Origin: Flavobacterium flabelliforme
Lineage (GTDB): Bacteria > Bacteroidota > Bacteroidia > Flavobacteriales > Flavobacteriaceae
DNA length: 64,000 bases
Assembly (NCBI RefSeq): GCF_017948675.1
Contig: NZ_JAGFBU010000003.1
Coordinates: forward strand, 87,627-151,626
Direction of reading: 5' to 3'
Shown piece after piece: positions 44,373-53,245 of this stretch. The notes beneath the pieces were generated by a model. The model saw only the letters and a program-made list of their open reading frames with translations. It made no database searches and was not told the DNA's origin. The position numbers and the translations under genes are program-made. Every line of letters begins with the position of its first letter. Within the stretch, counting starts at the first letter, position 1.

Positions 44373-44655
44373 TTGTCATTTCGGGATCATTTGTTGTTGA
44401 TTCGGGAGAGGAGTTGTCAATTCGGGATCATTTGTTGTCAATTCAGGAGAAAGAGTTGTCAATTCGGGAATATTTGTTGTCATATCGCAAGAGGACTTGT
44501 CAATTCGGGAGCATTTGTTGTCAATTTGGGAGAGGAGTTGTCAATTCGGGATCATTTGTTGTCATTTTGGGACTATTTGTTGTCAATTCGGGAATATTTG
44601 TTGTCAATTAGGGAGAGGAGTTGTCATTTTGGGAGATTTATTGTCGATTTGTGAG
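44373..44655. repeat. tandem array of ~13 units of TTGTCAATTCGGGA-type motif
   Basis: TTGTCA recurs at about 44373, 44414, 44435, 44456, 44476, 44498, 44517, 44538, 44559, 44581, 44601 and 44621, with slightly altered copies at 44394 and 44641, a mean period of 20.6 bp. Two unit types occur: one with GGGATCATTTG and one with GGGAGAGGAG. All three plus frames stay open, which is a property of the repeat and not evidence for coding. Confidence 0.85.
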
Positions 44656-44782
44656 AGGAACGTGGAAGTCACTGTTGCAAATATTTTTTTTATTCAACAA
44701 CACAATTTCAAATTGATTTATGGCAGATTATCATAATGAAATGTAATATTATAACAGACCTTTGCTGCTTCTTAAAATGACA

Positions 44783-46021
44783 CTAAATCATCGATTTAGC
44801 CATTAAACCATCTTTAAATTTATCTCTCAAAATCATCATATCTTCACTTACTTTCTTATCTAGAACTTTTGCATAATGTTGAGTGGTTCTTAAGTTTTTG
44901 TGCCCAAGCATTTTGCTTACGCTTTCTATAGGAACCCCGTTAGTTAGTGTTACTGTGGTTGCAAAAGTATGTCGGGCAATGTGGAAAGTAAGATCTTTTT
45001 CAATTTCACAAACGCCAGCAATTTCTTTTAAATAGGCATTCATTTTCTGGTTTGAAAGAATAGGAAGTAGTTTGTTTTGATTATTGCATTCCGGATGGCC
45101 CTCGTATTTATCAATAATCATTTGGGTAATTGGAAGGATTGGAATCTTCGAAGCTGCTTCTGTTTTCTGACGGTGGGTAAAAATCCATTTCTCTCCGTCA
45201 ATACCGATGCTTATATGGGATTTTGTTAAGTTTTTGACATCAATGTATGCCAAACCGGTAAAGCAGCTAAAAAGGAAAATATCGCGGACTAGTGATAGTC
45301 TTTCTGTTCTGAAATCTTTGTTGATGATATTCTGAATCTCTTCCTCCGATAAATATACCCGTTCCACTTCTCTGACTTTGGCTTTGTAGTTACTGAATGG
45401 GTTTCTGTCAATCCAATTGTTGGCCAAGCAGATCTTTATTATTTTGTTGAAATTCTTGATGTATTTCACTGCAGTGTTGTTAGCGCAATTCCGAACGCTG
45501 CGCAAATAGAATTCATAGTCGGTAACAAAGGCATGATTTATTTTATCAATTTCGATATCTGATATTTTGTATTTCCATTCGAGAAAATCTATCGTGTGTT
45601 TTAGAGAGGTCTTGTAACGTTCCAAAGTTCCTGGTGCATATTCTTTACCCACCAATTCTTTTATTTTATTGTTGTGGTCTTGGAAGATAGGTATAAGGGT
45701 GCGTTGTCGTTCTTCGATACCCAGTAATTTGTTTTTTAATGTTTCGGAATTTATAGGAATATCGGTTTTGATTAATTTTTTCTCAGCATCGTATATTTTG
45801 GATTTCAAATGTTCAAGATGTCCATTTATTGAACGAGCTTCTTCTGAGGTACCCCTCATTTTAGACACTTCGCTATGCCATTTGGCGGGGTCTATAAACT
45901 TTCCTGTACTATTATCAATGCGTTTGCCATTGATAGTTATTCTTTGAAAAATAGGAACTAACCCTTGTGCGTTGACTTTGGCTCTTTTTAAGTAAAAGAG
46001 GATTGAGATGTTTTCATTCAT
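44783..46021 (-). CDS. tyrosine-type site-specific integrase
   Basis: 412 residues. An arm-binding domain (1-100, YLKRAKVNAQGLVPIFQRI) and a SAM-like core-binding domain (about 110-210) precede the catalytic domain. The latter has CFTGLAYIDVKNL (the Bacteroidetes variant that lacks the usual Arg), HIARHTFATT (HxxRH), LGHKNLRTTQHYAK (His and the nucleophile Tyr). It is typical of conjugative-transposon and genomic-island integrases. A tRNA-end-like sequence and a terminator-like hairpin lie 200-260 bp upstream of its start, consistent with an attachment site. Confidence 0.9.
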   Translation of the reverse strand: MNENISILFYLKRAKVNAQGLVPIFQRITINGKRIDNSTGKFIDPAKWHSEVSKMRGTSEEARSINGHLEHLKSKIYDAEKKLIKTDIPINSETLKNKLLGIEERQRTLIPIFQDHNNKIKELVGKEYAPGTLERYKTSLKHTIDFLEWKYKISDIEIDKINHAFVTDYEFYLRSVRNCANNTAVKYIKNFNKIIKICLANNWIDRNPFSNYKAKVREVERVYLSEEEIQNIINKDFRTERLSLVRDIFLFSCFTGLAYIDVKNLTKSHISIGIDGEKWIFTHRQKTEAASKIPILPITQMIIDKYEGHPECNNQNKLLPILSNQKMNAYLKEIAGVCEIEKDLTFHIARHTFATTVTLTNGVPIESVSKMLGHKNLRTTQHYAKVLDKKVSEDMMILRDKFKDGLMAKSMI

Positions 46022-46121
46022 AGCTGGTGACCTTTAAGTTAATAGAAATTTAAAATTACTATCAACACAAAACAAGATGTCCATTTAATGAACTCCTTGC
46101 TATTACAAGGTTTACCATAGG

Positions 46122-46159
46122 TAGGGGCACAATGTTTTTGAATTTTGCAAGTGCCCCTA
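46122..46159. promoter_or_regulatory. inverted repeat TAGGGGCAC / GTGCCCCTA upstream of the integrase
   Basis: Perfect 9-bp arms, 20 bp apart, 100-140 bp before the integrase ATG. It could be an integrase arm site or operator. GAATTTTGC between the arms resembles the TTTGC-type core of CTnDOT sites. Confidence 0.4.
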
Positions 46160-46217
46160 ATAGTACCCCTTTTAATATGATAAACTATGAATAATTTGGA
46201 AGGGGTATAAAAGAAAA

Positions 46218-46249
46218 AACCCTCTAAATCATACGATTTAAAGGGTTTT
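46218..46249 (-). terminator. terminator-like hairpin beside the tRNA fragment
   Basis: AAACCCTCTAAATC / GATTTAAAGGGTTT (one mismatch), 4-nt loop, with A and T runs at the two ends. The minus strand reads it just after the tRNA-like fragment, as for a tRNA terminator. Confidence 0.6.
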
Positions 46250-46270
46250 AGTTGGCTTTTTGAATTAACC

Positions 46271-46284
46271 AGCGGAGAAAGAGG
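46271..46284 (-). other. tRNA 3'-end fragment, candidate attachment site
   Basis: AGCGGAGAAAGAGG, whose reverse complement CCTCTTTCTCCGCT resembles the 3' acceptor end of a tRNA-Ser gene. The expected T-arm GGTTCGAATCC does not continue to the right, so only a fragment is present. Confidence 0.4.
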
Positions 46285-46706
46285 TTCCGTTGCCTTTAAA
46301 TATTTCCTAGTGATTATAGGGGTTTACGATATACTATTTAAGAACAGGGACACCCATAGGGTTACTTCCAAAGTTTTGGATTTTTTTATAATGAATAAAG
46401 GTAATAAATTTTATTAAAAAAATGAACAAATATTCACTAACAGTGCAGTTTAAAGTGAATTTGGAAATGATATATTATAAATTATATTCTTTCTTGAATA
46501 GCTATTTTATTAGTAAATAACTATTATAAGATTTCATTTTGAAAACAAAAAAACATACAAACCACTGCACGAATATTTTAATTTATTCTATCTTCAAGTG
46601 CGAAACTAGGTCGTATAAGTATTTAGTAGACCATATCTCCAATTGTGTATTATCTTTTATAAATTGAATCACATCTGCTTTTACCTAGTAAAATTATTTA
46701 TTCTCT
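46285..46706. other. non-coding region right of the candidate attachment site
   Basis: 420 bp, AT-rich. At 46583-46684 the reverse strand holds an open stretch ADVIQFIKDNTQLEIWSTKY...DLVSHLKIE and a stop, without a start codon, which may be a gene remnant. Nothing else recognised. Confidence 0.35.
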
Positions 46707-47396
46707 CTAGTCGGTATTTAACCCATTTGATTCGATATAATACCTGAAACTTTCAATGTCATTTTTAACCATATTTTTAAAATAAGAATTAAATAATTGT
46801 GTTGCTTTATCCCCTAAAACGCCATATGGTGTTCGATACAAAATGGTGACGTCAATAGTAGTAGCCTGACCAACTGGTTTAAAAGAAACTTTTCCTACGT
46901 TCTCTATTGATGAATTATTGACTGATTTCCAGCTCAAAAATTTACCAGTTTCTTCTTTGGTTATTTTTGCTTTCCATCTTATTTTACCAACTCCCAGTGG
47001 GCCCGTAGCTGTCCACTCAGAAATTTCATGATCTAGATTTTGTACATTTTCTAAATGATTCATAAATTTAGGTAAATTTTCTAAATTTCTCCAGAAAGAA
47101 TACACTTGTAAAATAGGTTTATTTACCGTTGTCCTTACTGTAATATTTACGTAATGTGGATCAGCATCACTAAAGGTTTCTGCAGCATGATATGCTGGAC
47201 AATATCCTGAAAGTCCACGTAATAGCATCGCTCCACCAAAGGTGTTTTTTGCTGTGCTACTTTCCTTCTGGGAAAACGCTTTATAAAGAACATAAGCACC
47301 ACCGGCAATCATTAATATCCTTTCAATTGTAGGAACATTTTTTTTAGGAAGTATATTGCTTAGTGCATACTGTTGGGATGAATTTTTATTTTCCAT
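46707..47396 (-). CDS. DUF2892-like membrane segment fused to SRPBCC domain
   Basis: 229 residues. The first ~75 residues contain a short membrane-associated DUF2892-like part (ERILMIAGGAYVLYKAF, GGAMLLRGLSGYCPAY). The remainder is an SRPBCC/polyketide-cyclase-like domain (INKPILQVYSFWRNLENLPKFM, WTATGPLGVGKIRWKAKI). This combination is common in stress-related, conserved Bacteroidetes proteins; the ligand is unknown. It stands alone. Confidence 0.8.
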   Translation of the reverse strand: MENKNSSQQYALSNILPKKNVPTIERILMIAGGAYVLYKAFSQKESSTAKNTFGGAMLLRGLSGYCPAYHAAETFSDADPHYVNITVRTTVNKPILQVYSFWRNLENLPKFMNHLENVQNLDHEISEWTATGPLGVGKIRWKAKITKEETGKFLSWKSVNNSSIENVGKVSFKPVGQATTIDVTILYRTPYGVLGDKATQLFNSYFKNMVKNDIESFRYYIESNGLNTD

Positions 47397-47441
47397 TTTT
47401 CGATATTTTTATGTTAGCTCCTATAAAATTTTATTTAATTG

Positions 47442-47556
47442 TTATAAGTGGCTCCACGACGATGAAAAATAATTTTAGATTGATAAATAAAACAATAATG
47501 TCAATTATACTTTTTTTACATTTCTAAACAAACAACCACTGTGGAGCCACTTATAA
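47442..47556. mobile_element. MITE-like element with 16-bp perfect terminal inverted repeats
   Basis: TTATAAGTGGCTCCAC (47442-47457) and GTGGAGCCACTTATAA (47541-47556) enclose 83 bp of AT-rich non-coding DNA. A long-loop transcriptional structure is the alternative. Confidence 0.5.
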
Positions 47557-47715
47557 TTTTCAAAATTTTAATGTTTAAAAATCCTTATAACTGTTTCACC
47601 ATTGATAAACTTGAGCAGGAGCATAGATTTATAATTTCAAAATTATTAAGAATCACATATTTTTCTATTACAGAATTTTTTCAAATCCTTCTATTATTAT
47701 GTTCTTCTTTTTAAA

Positions 47716-48141
47716 CTAATAATTTTCATTTCTATTTGAACCGTCTCCTATTGGATCATTAGGATCAGCGCTATTTAAAAAGTGCTCGTTGTTCTGCGGA
47801 GTTTCGTCATCATTTGTATCATTGTCCGATTGTTCATCTATATCACTTTCGTCAATTTCGTCAATTTCATCAATGTCATCAATGTCATCAATGTCATCCA
47901 TGTCATGCATGTCATCTATGTCGTCATCATTTTCCCCATTATTCAGGAAATCGTCATTATCTTCCTCTTCATTAAGTTCTTTATTTTCTTGATCACTTAA
48001 TCTATTGTCATCATGGTCAGGAGAATTGTAGGTATCTCTTTCATTTGTGTGGTCAGTCACATTTTCATTAGTTATCATGTTTTCTACACTTTCTTTTGCT
48101 ACCTCTTTGATGTCACTTGTTGTTTTACTTAAATTATCCAT
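47716..48141 (-). CDS. highly acidic Asp/Ile-repeat protein
   Basis: 141 residues, extremely acidic. The N-terminal ~35 residues are helical, and the centre has DDIDDMHDMDDIDDIDDIDE-type repeats encoded by a 9-bp tandem repeat (about 47845-47930, unit ATGTCATCA on the plus strand). It has no signal peptide and is likely disordered and cation-binding. It lies between an SRPBCC gene and a DUF202 gene in what looks like a general-stress cluster. Confidence 0.65.
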   Translation of the reverse strand: MDNLSKTTSDIKEVAKESVENMITNENVTDHTNERDTYNSPDHDDNRLSDQENKELNEEEDNDDFLNNGENDDDIDDMHDMDDIDDIDDIDEIDEIDESDIDEQSDNDTNDDETPQNNEHFLNSADPNDPIGDGSNRNENY

Positions 48142-48282
48142 TTTGTTGAATGTTTGAATTAATAATAAATTAAAATTAGTGAAAGAATCACGTTATCATT
48201 TACATAATTAGATTTTATACTTTATTAATTATAAGATTACTGCGAATTGATTTAGCACATAAAAGGTAGGATTTGCATCATT

Positions 48283-48666
48283 CTAATAATTGCTTGCAAT
48301 CAAATAAGAGATAAGAGAAATAACCATAATAAAAAGAATGACTGAAAATATTGTAACAAGTAAAGAGGAATATTTATACTCCCCTTTTTTAAGTAATTTG
48401 ATTGTTTGAATGTATCGGAGATAAGCTAGTAAAATTATAAGTGCTCCGGCAATTAAGAAGCCAAAACCCATATTAACGGTATAGTCGCTAATATGTATTG
48501 GTATTTCTTGAATATTCTTAGTTGGAATATGTTTTAAGAACAGTGAAAACTTAACAGTAACAAAACCGAAAACGAGTATCCCTACAGCAGTACGAATCCA
48601 CGATAGAAAAGTTCTTTCATTGGAAAGAAATTCATTTATAAAATACTTATCATCTTTATTTTCCAT
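48283..48666 (-). CDS. DUF202 (YidH-like) membrane protein
   Basis: 127 residues with three membrane helices. The N-terminal signature FLSNERTFLSWIRTAVGILVFG is diagnostic of DUF202. Function unknown; in bacteria these are small inner-membrane proteins. It shares strand with the acidic repeat protein 140 bp downstream. Confidence 0.85.
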   Translation of the reverse strand: MENKDDKYFINEFLSNERTFLSWIRTAVGILVFGFVTVKFSLFLKHIPTKNIQEIPIHISDYTVNMGFGFLIAGALIILLAYLRYIQTIKLLKKGEYKYSSLLVTIFSVILFIMVISLISYLIASNY

Positions 48667-48831
48667 TATTCCATTATCAACAATTAATAATTGTAAAATT
48701 ATTTTAAAGTTTTGGAAAGGTCTTATATGTTTCGTTTAAATTGTTCCAAAATCTTTATGTTGGTTTTTGTTTTACAAGACTTGTATTGAATGTAGTTTTA
48801 ATATTCCTTTAAATAGTAAGGCGCAGCAGCA

Positions 48832-48877
48832 ACAAAATACTACATACAATTTAATTAAATTGTATGTAGAATTTTGT
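48832..48877. repeat. 46-bp palindrome
   Basis: Centre TACATACAATTTAA|TTAAATTGTATGTA is perfect over 28 bp, and with one A-A mismatch the pairing extends to ACAAAAT / ATTTTGT. It lies 166 bp upstream of the DUF202 gene in an 800-bp non-coding stretch. Confidence 0.75.
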
Positions 48878-49066
48878 ATTAATTTTTTATTAGAATTAAA
48901 ATAATATAAATTTCTTTTAAGATTCTGTAAGATGATAAGTGTGTGGATGATATAAATTTACAAAACAGAATTCAAGCTAATCTTTAATAATTAATTTTTA
49001 CGTTGTAGAAACAAAAATGAAGAAAAAATTGAATTTTAGTTTAAGTCTAGCTTTAAGCTTTACATA

Positions 49067-49240
49067 AAAAATTGAATCGATGCTTGTTGCAAACGAAGGT
49101 CACGGGTAGTCAGGTTGTTGAAGTAGCTGTAACGGCGTATGTCCTTTCCACCCGTTCGGGCATACATAAAAAGCCTACGTCTCCATTGTTCAAGGGGAAT
49201 TAGTAACACAACAATAGTCCAAGCATCGATCAATTTTTAA
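49067..49240. mobile_element. MITE-like element with ~20-bp terminal inverted repeats
   Basis: Left end AAAAATTGAATCGATGCTTG and right end CAAGCATCGATCAATTTTT differ by one inserted base. The ~135-bp interior is GC-richer than its surroundings and non-coding. The remainder of 48667-49468 holds only the 46-bp palindrome and AT-rich sequence. Confidence 0.55.
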
Positions 49241-49468
49241 AAAAAAATTTCATAATGAATTTTAGTAAGATTCAGTTATTTTAATTTTTCATCTTCCATT
49301 GCATTTTAGGATAGTTTTAAGTTTTTCATGTGAATCGCATTTAGCTTTAAGCTACTTATTTTTTTAGTTTTGCTATTACAATTACTATTTATTTACAAGT
49401 AACAAAAAGTGATATTCAATCTAGATGGTACGTTTTTTTTAATACTTAATTCAAGATTTTCATTAAAA

Positions 49469-51898
49469 TTAAAACTTGAATTCGATTGTGGTATAAAAAG
49501 TGATAGGATCAGAGGGGATAATTCCTGGACCTGGATAACCAGTAGCTCTTCTTGTAAAATAGGTATTATTGGTAAAATTTGTTAATCCCGTTTCTAGCTT
49601 AAATTGCTTACATTTATAAGAAAGAGATATATCGCCCACATAGTAACATGGGATTTGCCCTGAAGTACCATTGCTTATTGCATTAGCACCAACCTTTGAA
49701 TTAGTAGCATCAGTAAATTGAGAGGAAACGTACGAAAATTGAATACTCGCCATAAAGTTTTTATATCCTACACCAGATCCTATCTTTAAATTTAACATTG
49801 GTACAAATTCTACTTCCTTTCCTTCAATTCCTTTTTGCTCTGATCTTAAATAATCTGAACCTGTAAAAGCTGCATTTGTAAAAACATTCCACAAAAAATC
49901 ATCTGACTTCACAAAGAATGTTTCAGCGATATTCCAATTTAGTAAAGTCTCAAAGCCATAAGTCAATGCCGTTCCAATATTGTCACGATAACGATAGAAA
50001 AGCCCACCTATTTCAGTATTATATTCTCCTATTTTGTCATTGTAATACAATGCGTAAACACTCGAATCGAAACTTAATTTATTTCTAAAATTTCCACGAA
50101 TACCAATATCTGAAGTATATCCTTTTTCGTCAGAAATGCCAGGTGCGATTGCTTGATTAGAATTTACAGTTCGGATGTCATTGAATGTTACAGATCGGTA
50201 ATTCTGAGAAATATTTCCATATACTTCTAAGCTATTTTTGGGTTTAAAACTTAGTCCGACACCAAATAAAACAAAATTTCTATCCTTGACATTCTCTTCA
50301 AAAATAGTTTCATCTAATATTATGTTTCCTGCTAAATCTCGATTAATCTTTCTGTAGGAACCATTTGCCTCTGTTCTAATTTTTTCAATTCGAAATCCAG
50401 GAGTGATAGAAAATTTAGAACTAATCTTAAAAATATTCTCACCGAATAGGGAAAAATTTAGATTTGGATAATGATAATCAGATTGGTTTTCGAAAAAAGG
50501 AAATTCATTTGTAGATAAATTAAAATCAGCATTGCTTCTTGAACTTCCTGGTCCTTGAATGCCAGTATTATTAGATTGGTAATATTTACCTCCTATCAAA
50601 AAAGCACTTAAATTATCATTAATGCTATACCTCTTAAGGTATCTCGCTTCTGCTCCCCAGTTAACAAAATCTCCAGTAATCAAATCTCGTACGGTGTCGA
50701 CCTCATCCGGAATAGAAACTCTATTAGGACGGAAACCAACTGTTTTTCGGCTTGCATCTAAACCAAAAAATTGTAAAGAAAAATCAGCGTTATGTTCAAA
50801 ATGATGTTTGAATCGCAGCGCATATAAATTCCAATTTACACCAAACCAATTTCGTTCACGATTGCTTTGATTTGAATTAGAATTAAACATTTCATCTGTT
50901 AAACCTCCTGCTTGATGTGCTAAGTAATTAAAATAAGTGTAGTCAAAGTGTAAAGAAGTATTTTTAGTGAATTGATAATTTAAGTTTATAAAATAATTTT
51001 TACTTTCAAAATCAGAGTTTGGTCTAAAACCATCTCCTTTTTTATAGTTTATAAAAGTATAGTAACTGAATTTTTTTGAAGTTCCACTTAAACTGCTAAA
51101 ATTAGTGTACAACCCATGAGACCCAATTGTATTTCTCGTCAAAAACTCAATAGGTTTATCAACTGGTTTTCTTATTTTAAAATTTACTAATCCACCAAAC
51201 TGTGTTCCATATTGAAGGGAAGCTGCACCACGAATAACTTGTATTTCTTCCAAAGCTTCAGTTGGAGTAGCGTAGTAACTTTCCGGGTATCCTAATACAT
51301 CTGCACTAATATCATAATCATTTTGACGCGTATTAAAATTAGAGGTTCTATTAGGATTTAAACCTCTTCCTCCTATGCTTAATTGCAAACCTCCGTCCGA
51401 GCTTTCATTGATTGTAAGCCCTACTACTTGTGCATAAATTTGCCTTGCATTATTTGTTGCTTTATTAGCCAAAAGGTTAGAAACTGCTATAACCTCCGTT
51501 TTTTTACCAGCATAGATAGCTGTTTCCTCAATATCCTTTAGTTTATTTAATGTAAATACCTTAGCGCGTTCCTTACTTACTATCACCTCTGAAAGTGAAT
51601 TCATTGCACGCAAAGTAATTACTAAATTATTGGTAGGTGCGACAATCATTTCATCTGTAATAGCATAATTATCTTTATAAAATAGAAAATTGTAAGATCC
51701 TTCATTTGTAACGATCATTTCAAAATAGCCATTAGCATCGGTAGTACCTTTTTGATTGGTACTGCTATTAATGACTTCTACCGCTACTATTTTTTTACCC
51801 ATCGCGTCGTGCACAAAACCAGAAATTTTATTTTGTGAAAATACCGAGGTGGAAAATAAAAAAATTGTAAAAAATTTAAAAACCTTTGATAGTGTCAT
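49469..51898 (-). CDS. TonB-dependent outer-membrane receptor, probably for iron (FecA-like)
   Basis: About 809 residues from the start MTLSKVFKFF at 51898, which gives a clean signal peptide; the longer frame from 51937 lacks one. A carboxypeptidase-regulatory-like domain (about 25-105) is followed by a plug (about 130-245: GLNPNRTSNFNTRQ, EALEEIQVIRGAASLQYGTQFGGLVNFKIRKP) and a barrel with C-terminal EFKF. The start overlaps the HTTM gene by 23 bp. With two imelysins and a di-haem protein in the locus, an iron compound is the likely ligand. Confidence 0.88.
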   Translation of the reverse strand: MTLSKVFKFFTIFLFSTSVFSQNKISGFVHDAMGKKIVAVEVINSSTNQKGTTDANGYFEMIVTNEGSYNFLFYKDNYAITDEMIVAPTNNLVITLRAMNSLSEVIVSKERAKVFTLNKLKDIEETAIYAGKKTEVIAVSNLLANKATNNARQIYAQVVGLTINESSDGGLQLSIGGRGLNPNRTSNFNTRQNDYDISADVLGYPESYYATPTEALEEIQVIRGAASLQYGTQFGGLVNFKIRKPVDKPIEFLTRNTIGSHGLYTNFSSLSGTSKKFSYYTFINYKKGDGFRPNSDFESKNYFINLNYQFTKNTSLHFDYTYFNYLAHQAGGLTDEMFNSNSNQSNRERNWFGVNWNLYALRFKHHFEHNADFSLQFFGLDASRKTVGFRPNRVSIPDEVDTVRDLITGDFVNWGAEARYLKRYSINDNLSAFLIGGKYYQSNNTGIQGPGSSRSNADFNLSTNEFPFFENQSDYHYPNLNFSLFGENIFKISSKFSITPGFRIEKIRTEANGSYRKINRDLAGNIILDETIFEENVKDRNFVLFGVGLSFKPKNSLEVYGNISQNYRSVTFNDIRTVNSNQAIAPGISDEKGYTSDIGIRGNFRNKLSFDSSVYALYYNDKIGEYNTEIGGLFYRYRDNIGTALTYGFETLLNWNIAETFFVKSDDFLWNVFTNAAFTGSDYLRSEQKGIEGKEVEFVPMLNLKIGSGVGYKNFMASIQFSYVSSQFTDATNSKVGANAISNGTSGQIPCYYVGDISLSYKCKQFKLETGLTNFTNNTYFTRRATGYPGPGIIPSDPITFYTTIEFKF

Positions 51899-53243
51899 TA
51901 AATGGAAGAATCCATGATTTGTGTTGGAAAGATTCATATTCTTTAGCTAAATTTATGGAGGGATTTATATATGTTTTACTCAGTCTACCGTTTAGTGCAA
52001 CGTAACTAGCGACATACACTTCAGGATTATTGACTCCTGCTTTTTTGTAATAATTATGTAAAAAATGTGCGTATTCTAAAATAAAATCAGGTTGAAAAGC
52101 CATTTGTTTTTCCTGAAAAGCAGATAGAAATTGATGATTGATTACCAAAATCTCTTGCTTTGTACGAGCATCAACAACTTTGAATTCTGTATATCCAGCT
52201 TTCTCCATTAACATTACCCGCCAAGAGAAACGAAAACCTTCCTCAGTCCAAAATAATTCACCTGGATAGGCTAAGTATCGAAAAGGGAACACTAATTGAA
52301 AAACTAAAAACAGTCCCAAAATCACACGCTTTATTAGACTAAATGAATTTAAATTTTCGACTAACACTTTTGAATTTTGAAACATTGCTATGTTAAAGTT
52401 CAATGCTTTGGTAATTCTTCTCAATATTTTTAAATGGAATGAAGATTCAAAAAACACTAAACTACTTACAATCATTATGTATGGGAATACCCCAATTGGA
52501 AATAATATTTTTGTTATTAAATGGAAAATAACAACTAATACAAATGCAAACCAGCGCGTTCGTTTGTACAGTAATAAAAAAGGAATGCTTAAGTCATAAA
52601 TCATTCCACTCCAACTAAACGCATAATGAACCCAACTCTCGTTTAATAAATCTCCTAGAAAGGGCAAATTTGAATTGGTAGGCAACCAAATTTTTAAGGG
52701 CATTGCCTTAAAAAGCCAATCGGAATTAATCTTAGCTAACCCTGCATAGAAATAGACAATACTTAATAATAATTTTAAAACATCTGTCGTCCAGCGTGGA
52801 ATATACTCAAATCTTTTCTGGGCATTTCGATAAGCATCTATTGAAAAAAATGCGCTAGCCGGTAAAAAAATAAGAACAAAACTAATTACCGAAATAAAAT
52901 AATAATGATTAAGGTAAGTGGTTTTATCCATCAATTCAATATACGTAAAACTCAGAAAAAAAATTAAGGCTGAGAATCGATATTTATATCCTAGTGCGAT
53001 TCCTAGTGCTGCGATAAATGCAATGAAAAATATTAAGTAGGTGTAAATTCCAATAGGACGAACCCATTCAAATCCATAATAAGTAAAATGAAATAAGGGT
53101 TCAATGTAAAATTTGTCAACCCATCCGTAACTAACAAATCGAAGTAAACTCAAACACATCATTAAACCAAAAGCCAGCCTAAAAAAAGCTAACGTTCCGG
53201 CTGATGACTGTTTACTTAGATAATCTTTGATTGCTTTGTTCAT
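51876..53243 (-). CDS. HTTM-domain membrane protein (vitamin K-dependent carboxylase-like)
   Basis: 455 residues with a Horizontally Transferred TransMembrane domain: TLAFFRLAFGLMMCLSLLRF, YLNHYYFISVISFVLIFLP, and LLLSIVYFYAGLAKINSDWL with four or more helices to about residue 300. A soluble C-terminal part follows. In Bacteroidota these HTTM genes recur between imelysin and TonB-receptor genes; their biochemical role is unknown. It is 2 bp from the upstream imelysin gene and overlaps the receptor gene, so the three form an operon. Confidence 0.88.
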   Translation of the reverse strand: MNKAIKDYLSKQSSAGTLAFFRLAFGLMMCLSLLRFVSYGWVDKFYIEPLFHFTYYGFEWVRPIGIYTYLIFFIAFIAALGIALGYKYRFSALIFFLSFTYIELMDKTTYLNHYYFISVISFVLIFLPASAFFSIDAYRNAQKRFEYIPRWTTDVLKLLLSIVYFYAGLAKINSDWLFKAMPLKIWLPTNSNLPFLGDLLNESWVHYAFSWSGMIYDLSIPFLLLYKRTRWFAFVLVVIFHLITKILFPIGVFPYIMIVSSLVFFESSFHLKILRRITKALNFNIAMFQNSKVLVENLNSFSLIKRVILGLFLVFQLVFPFRYLAYPGELFWTEEGFRFSWRVMLMEKAGYTEFKVVDARTKQEILVINHQFLSAFQEKQMAFQPDFILEYAHFLHNYYKKAGVNNPEVYVASYVALNGRLSKTYINPSINLAKEYESFQHKSWILPFNDTIKGF

Positions 53244-53245
53244 AA

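Noticed and set aside
44297..44736. Three overlapping open frames of 79-104 codons on the plus strand
   Set aside because: All three frames are open because of the ~20.6-bp tandem repeat; there is no coding bias and no plausible product.
47782..48000. Open frames opposite the Asp-rich gene
   Set aside because: They are antisense images of the 9-bp repeat, giving Ile/Val- or Ser/Met-rich low complexity only.
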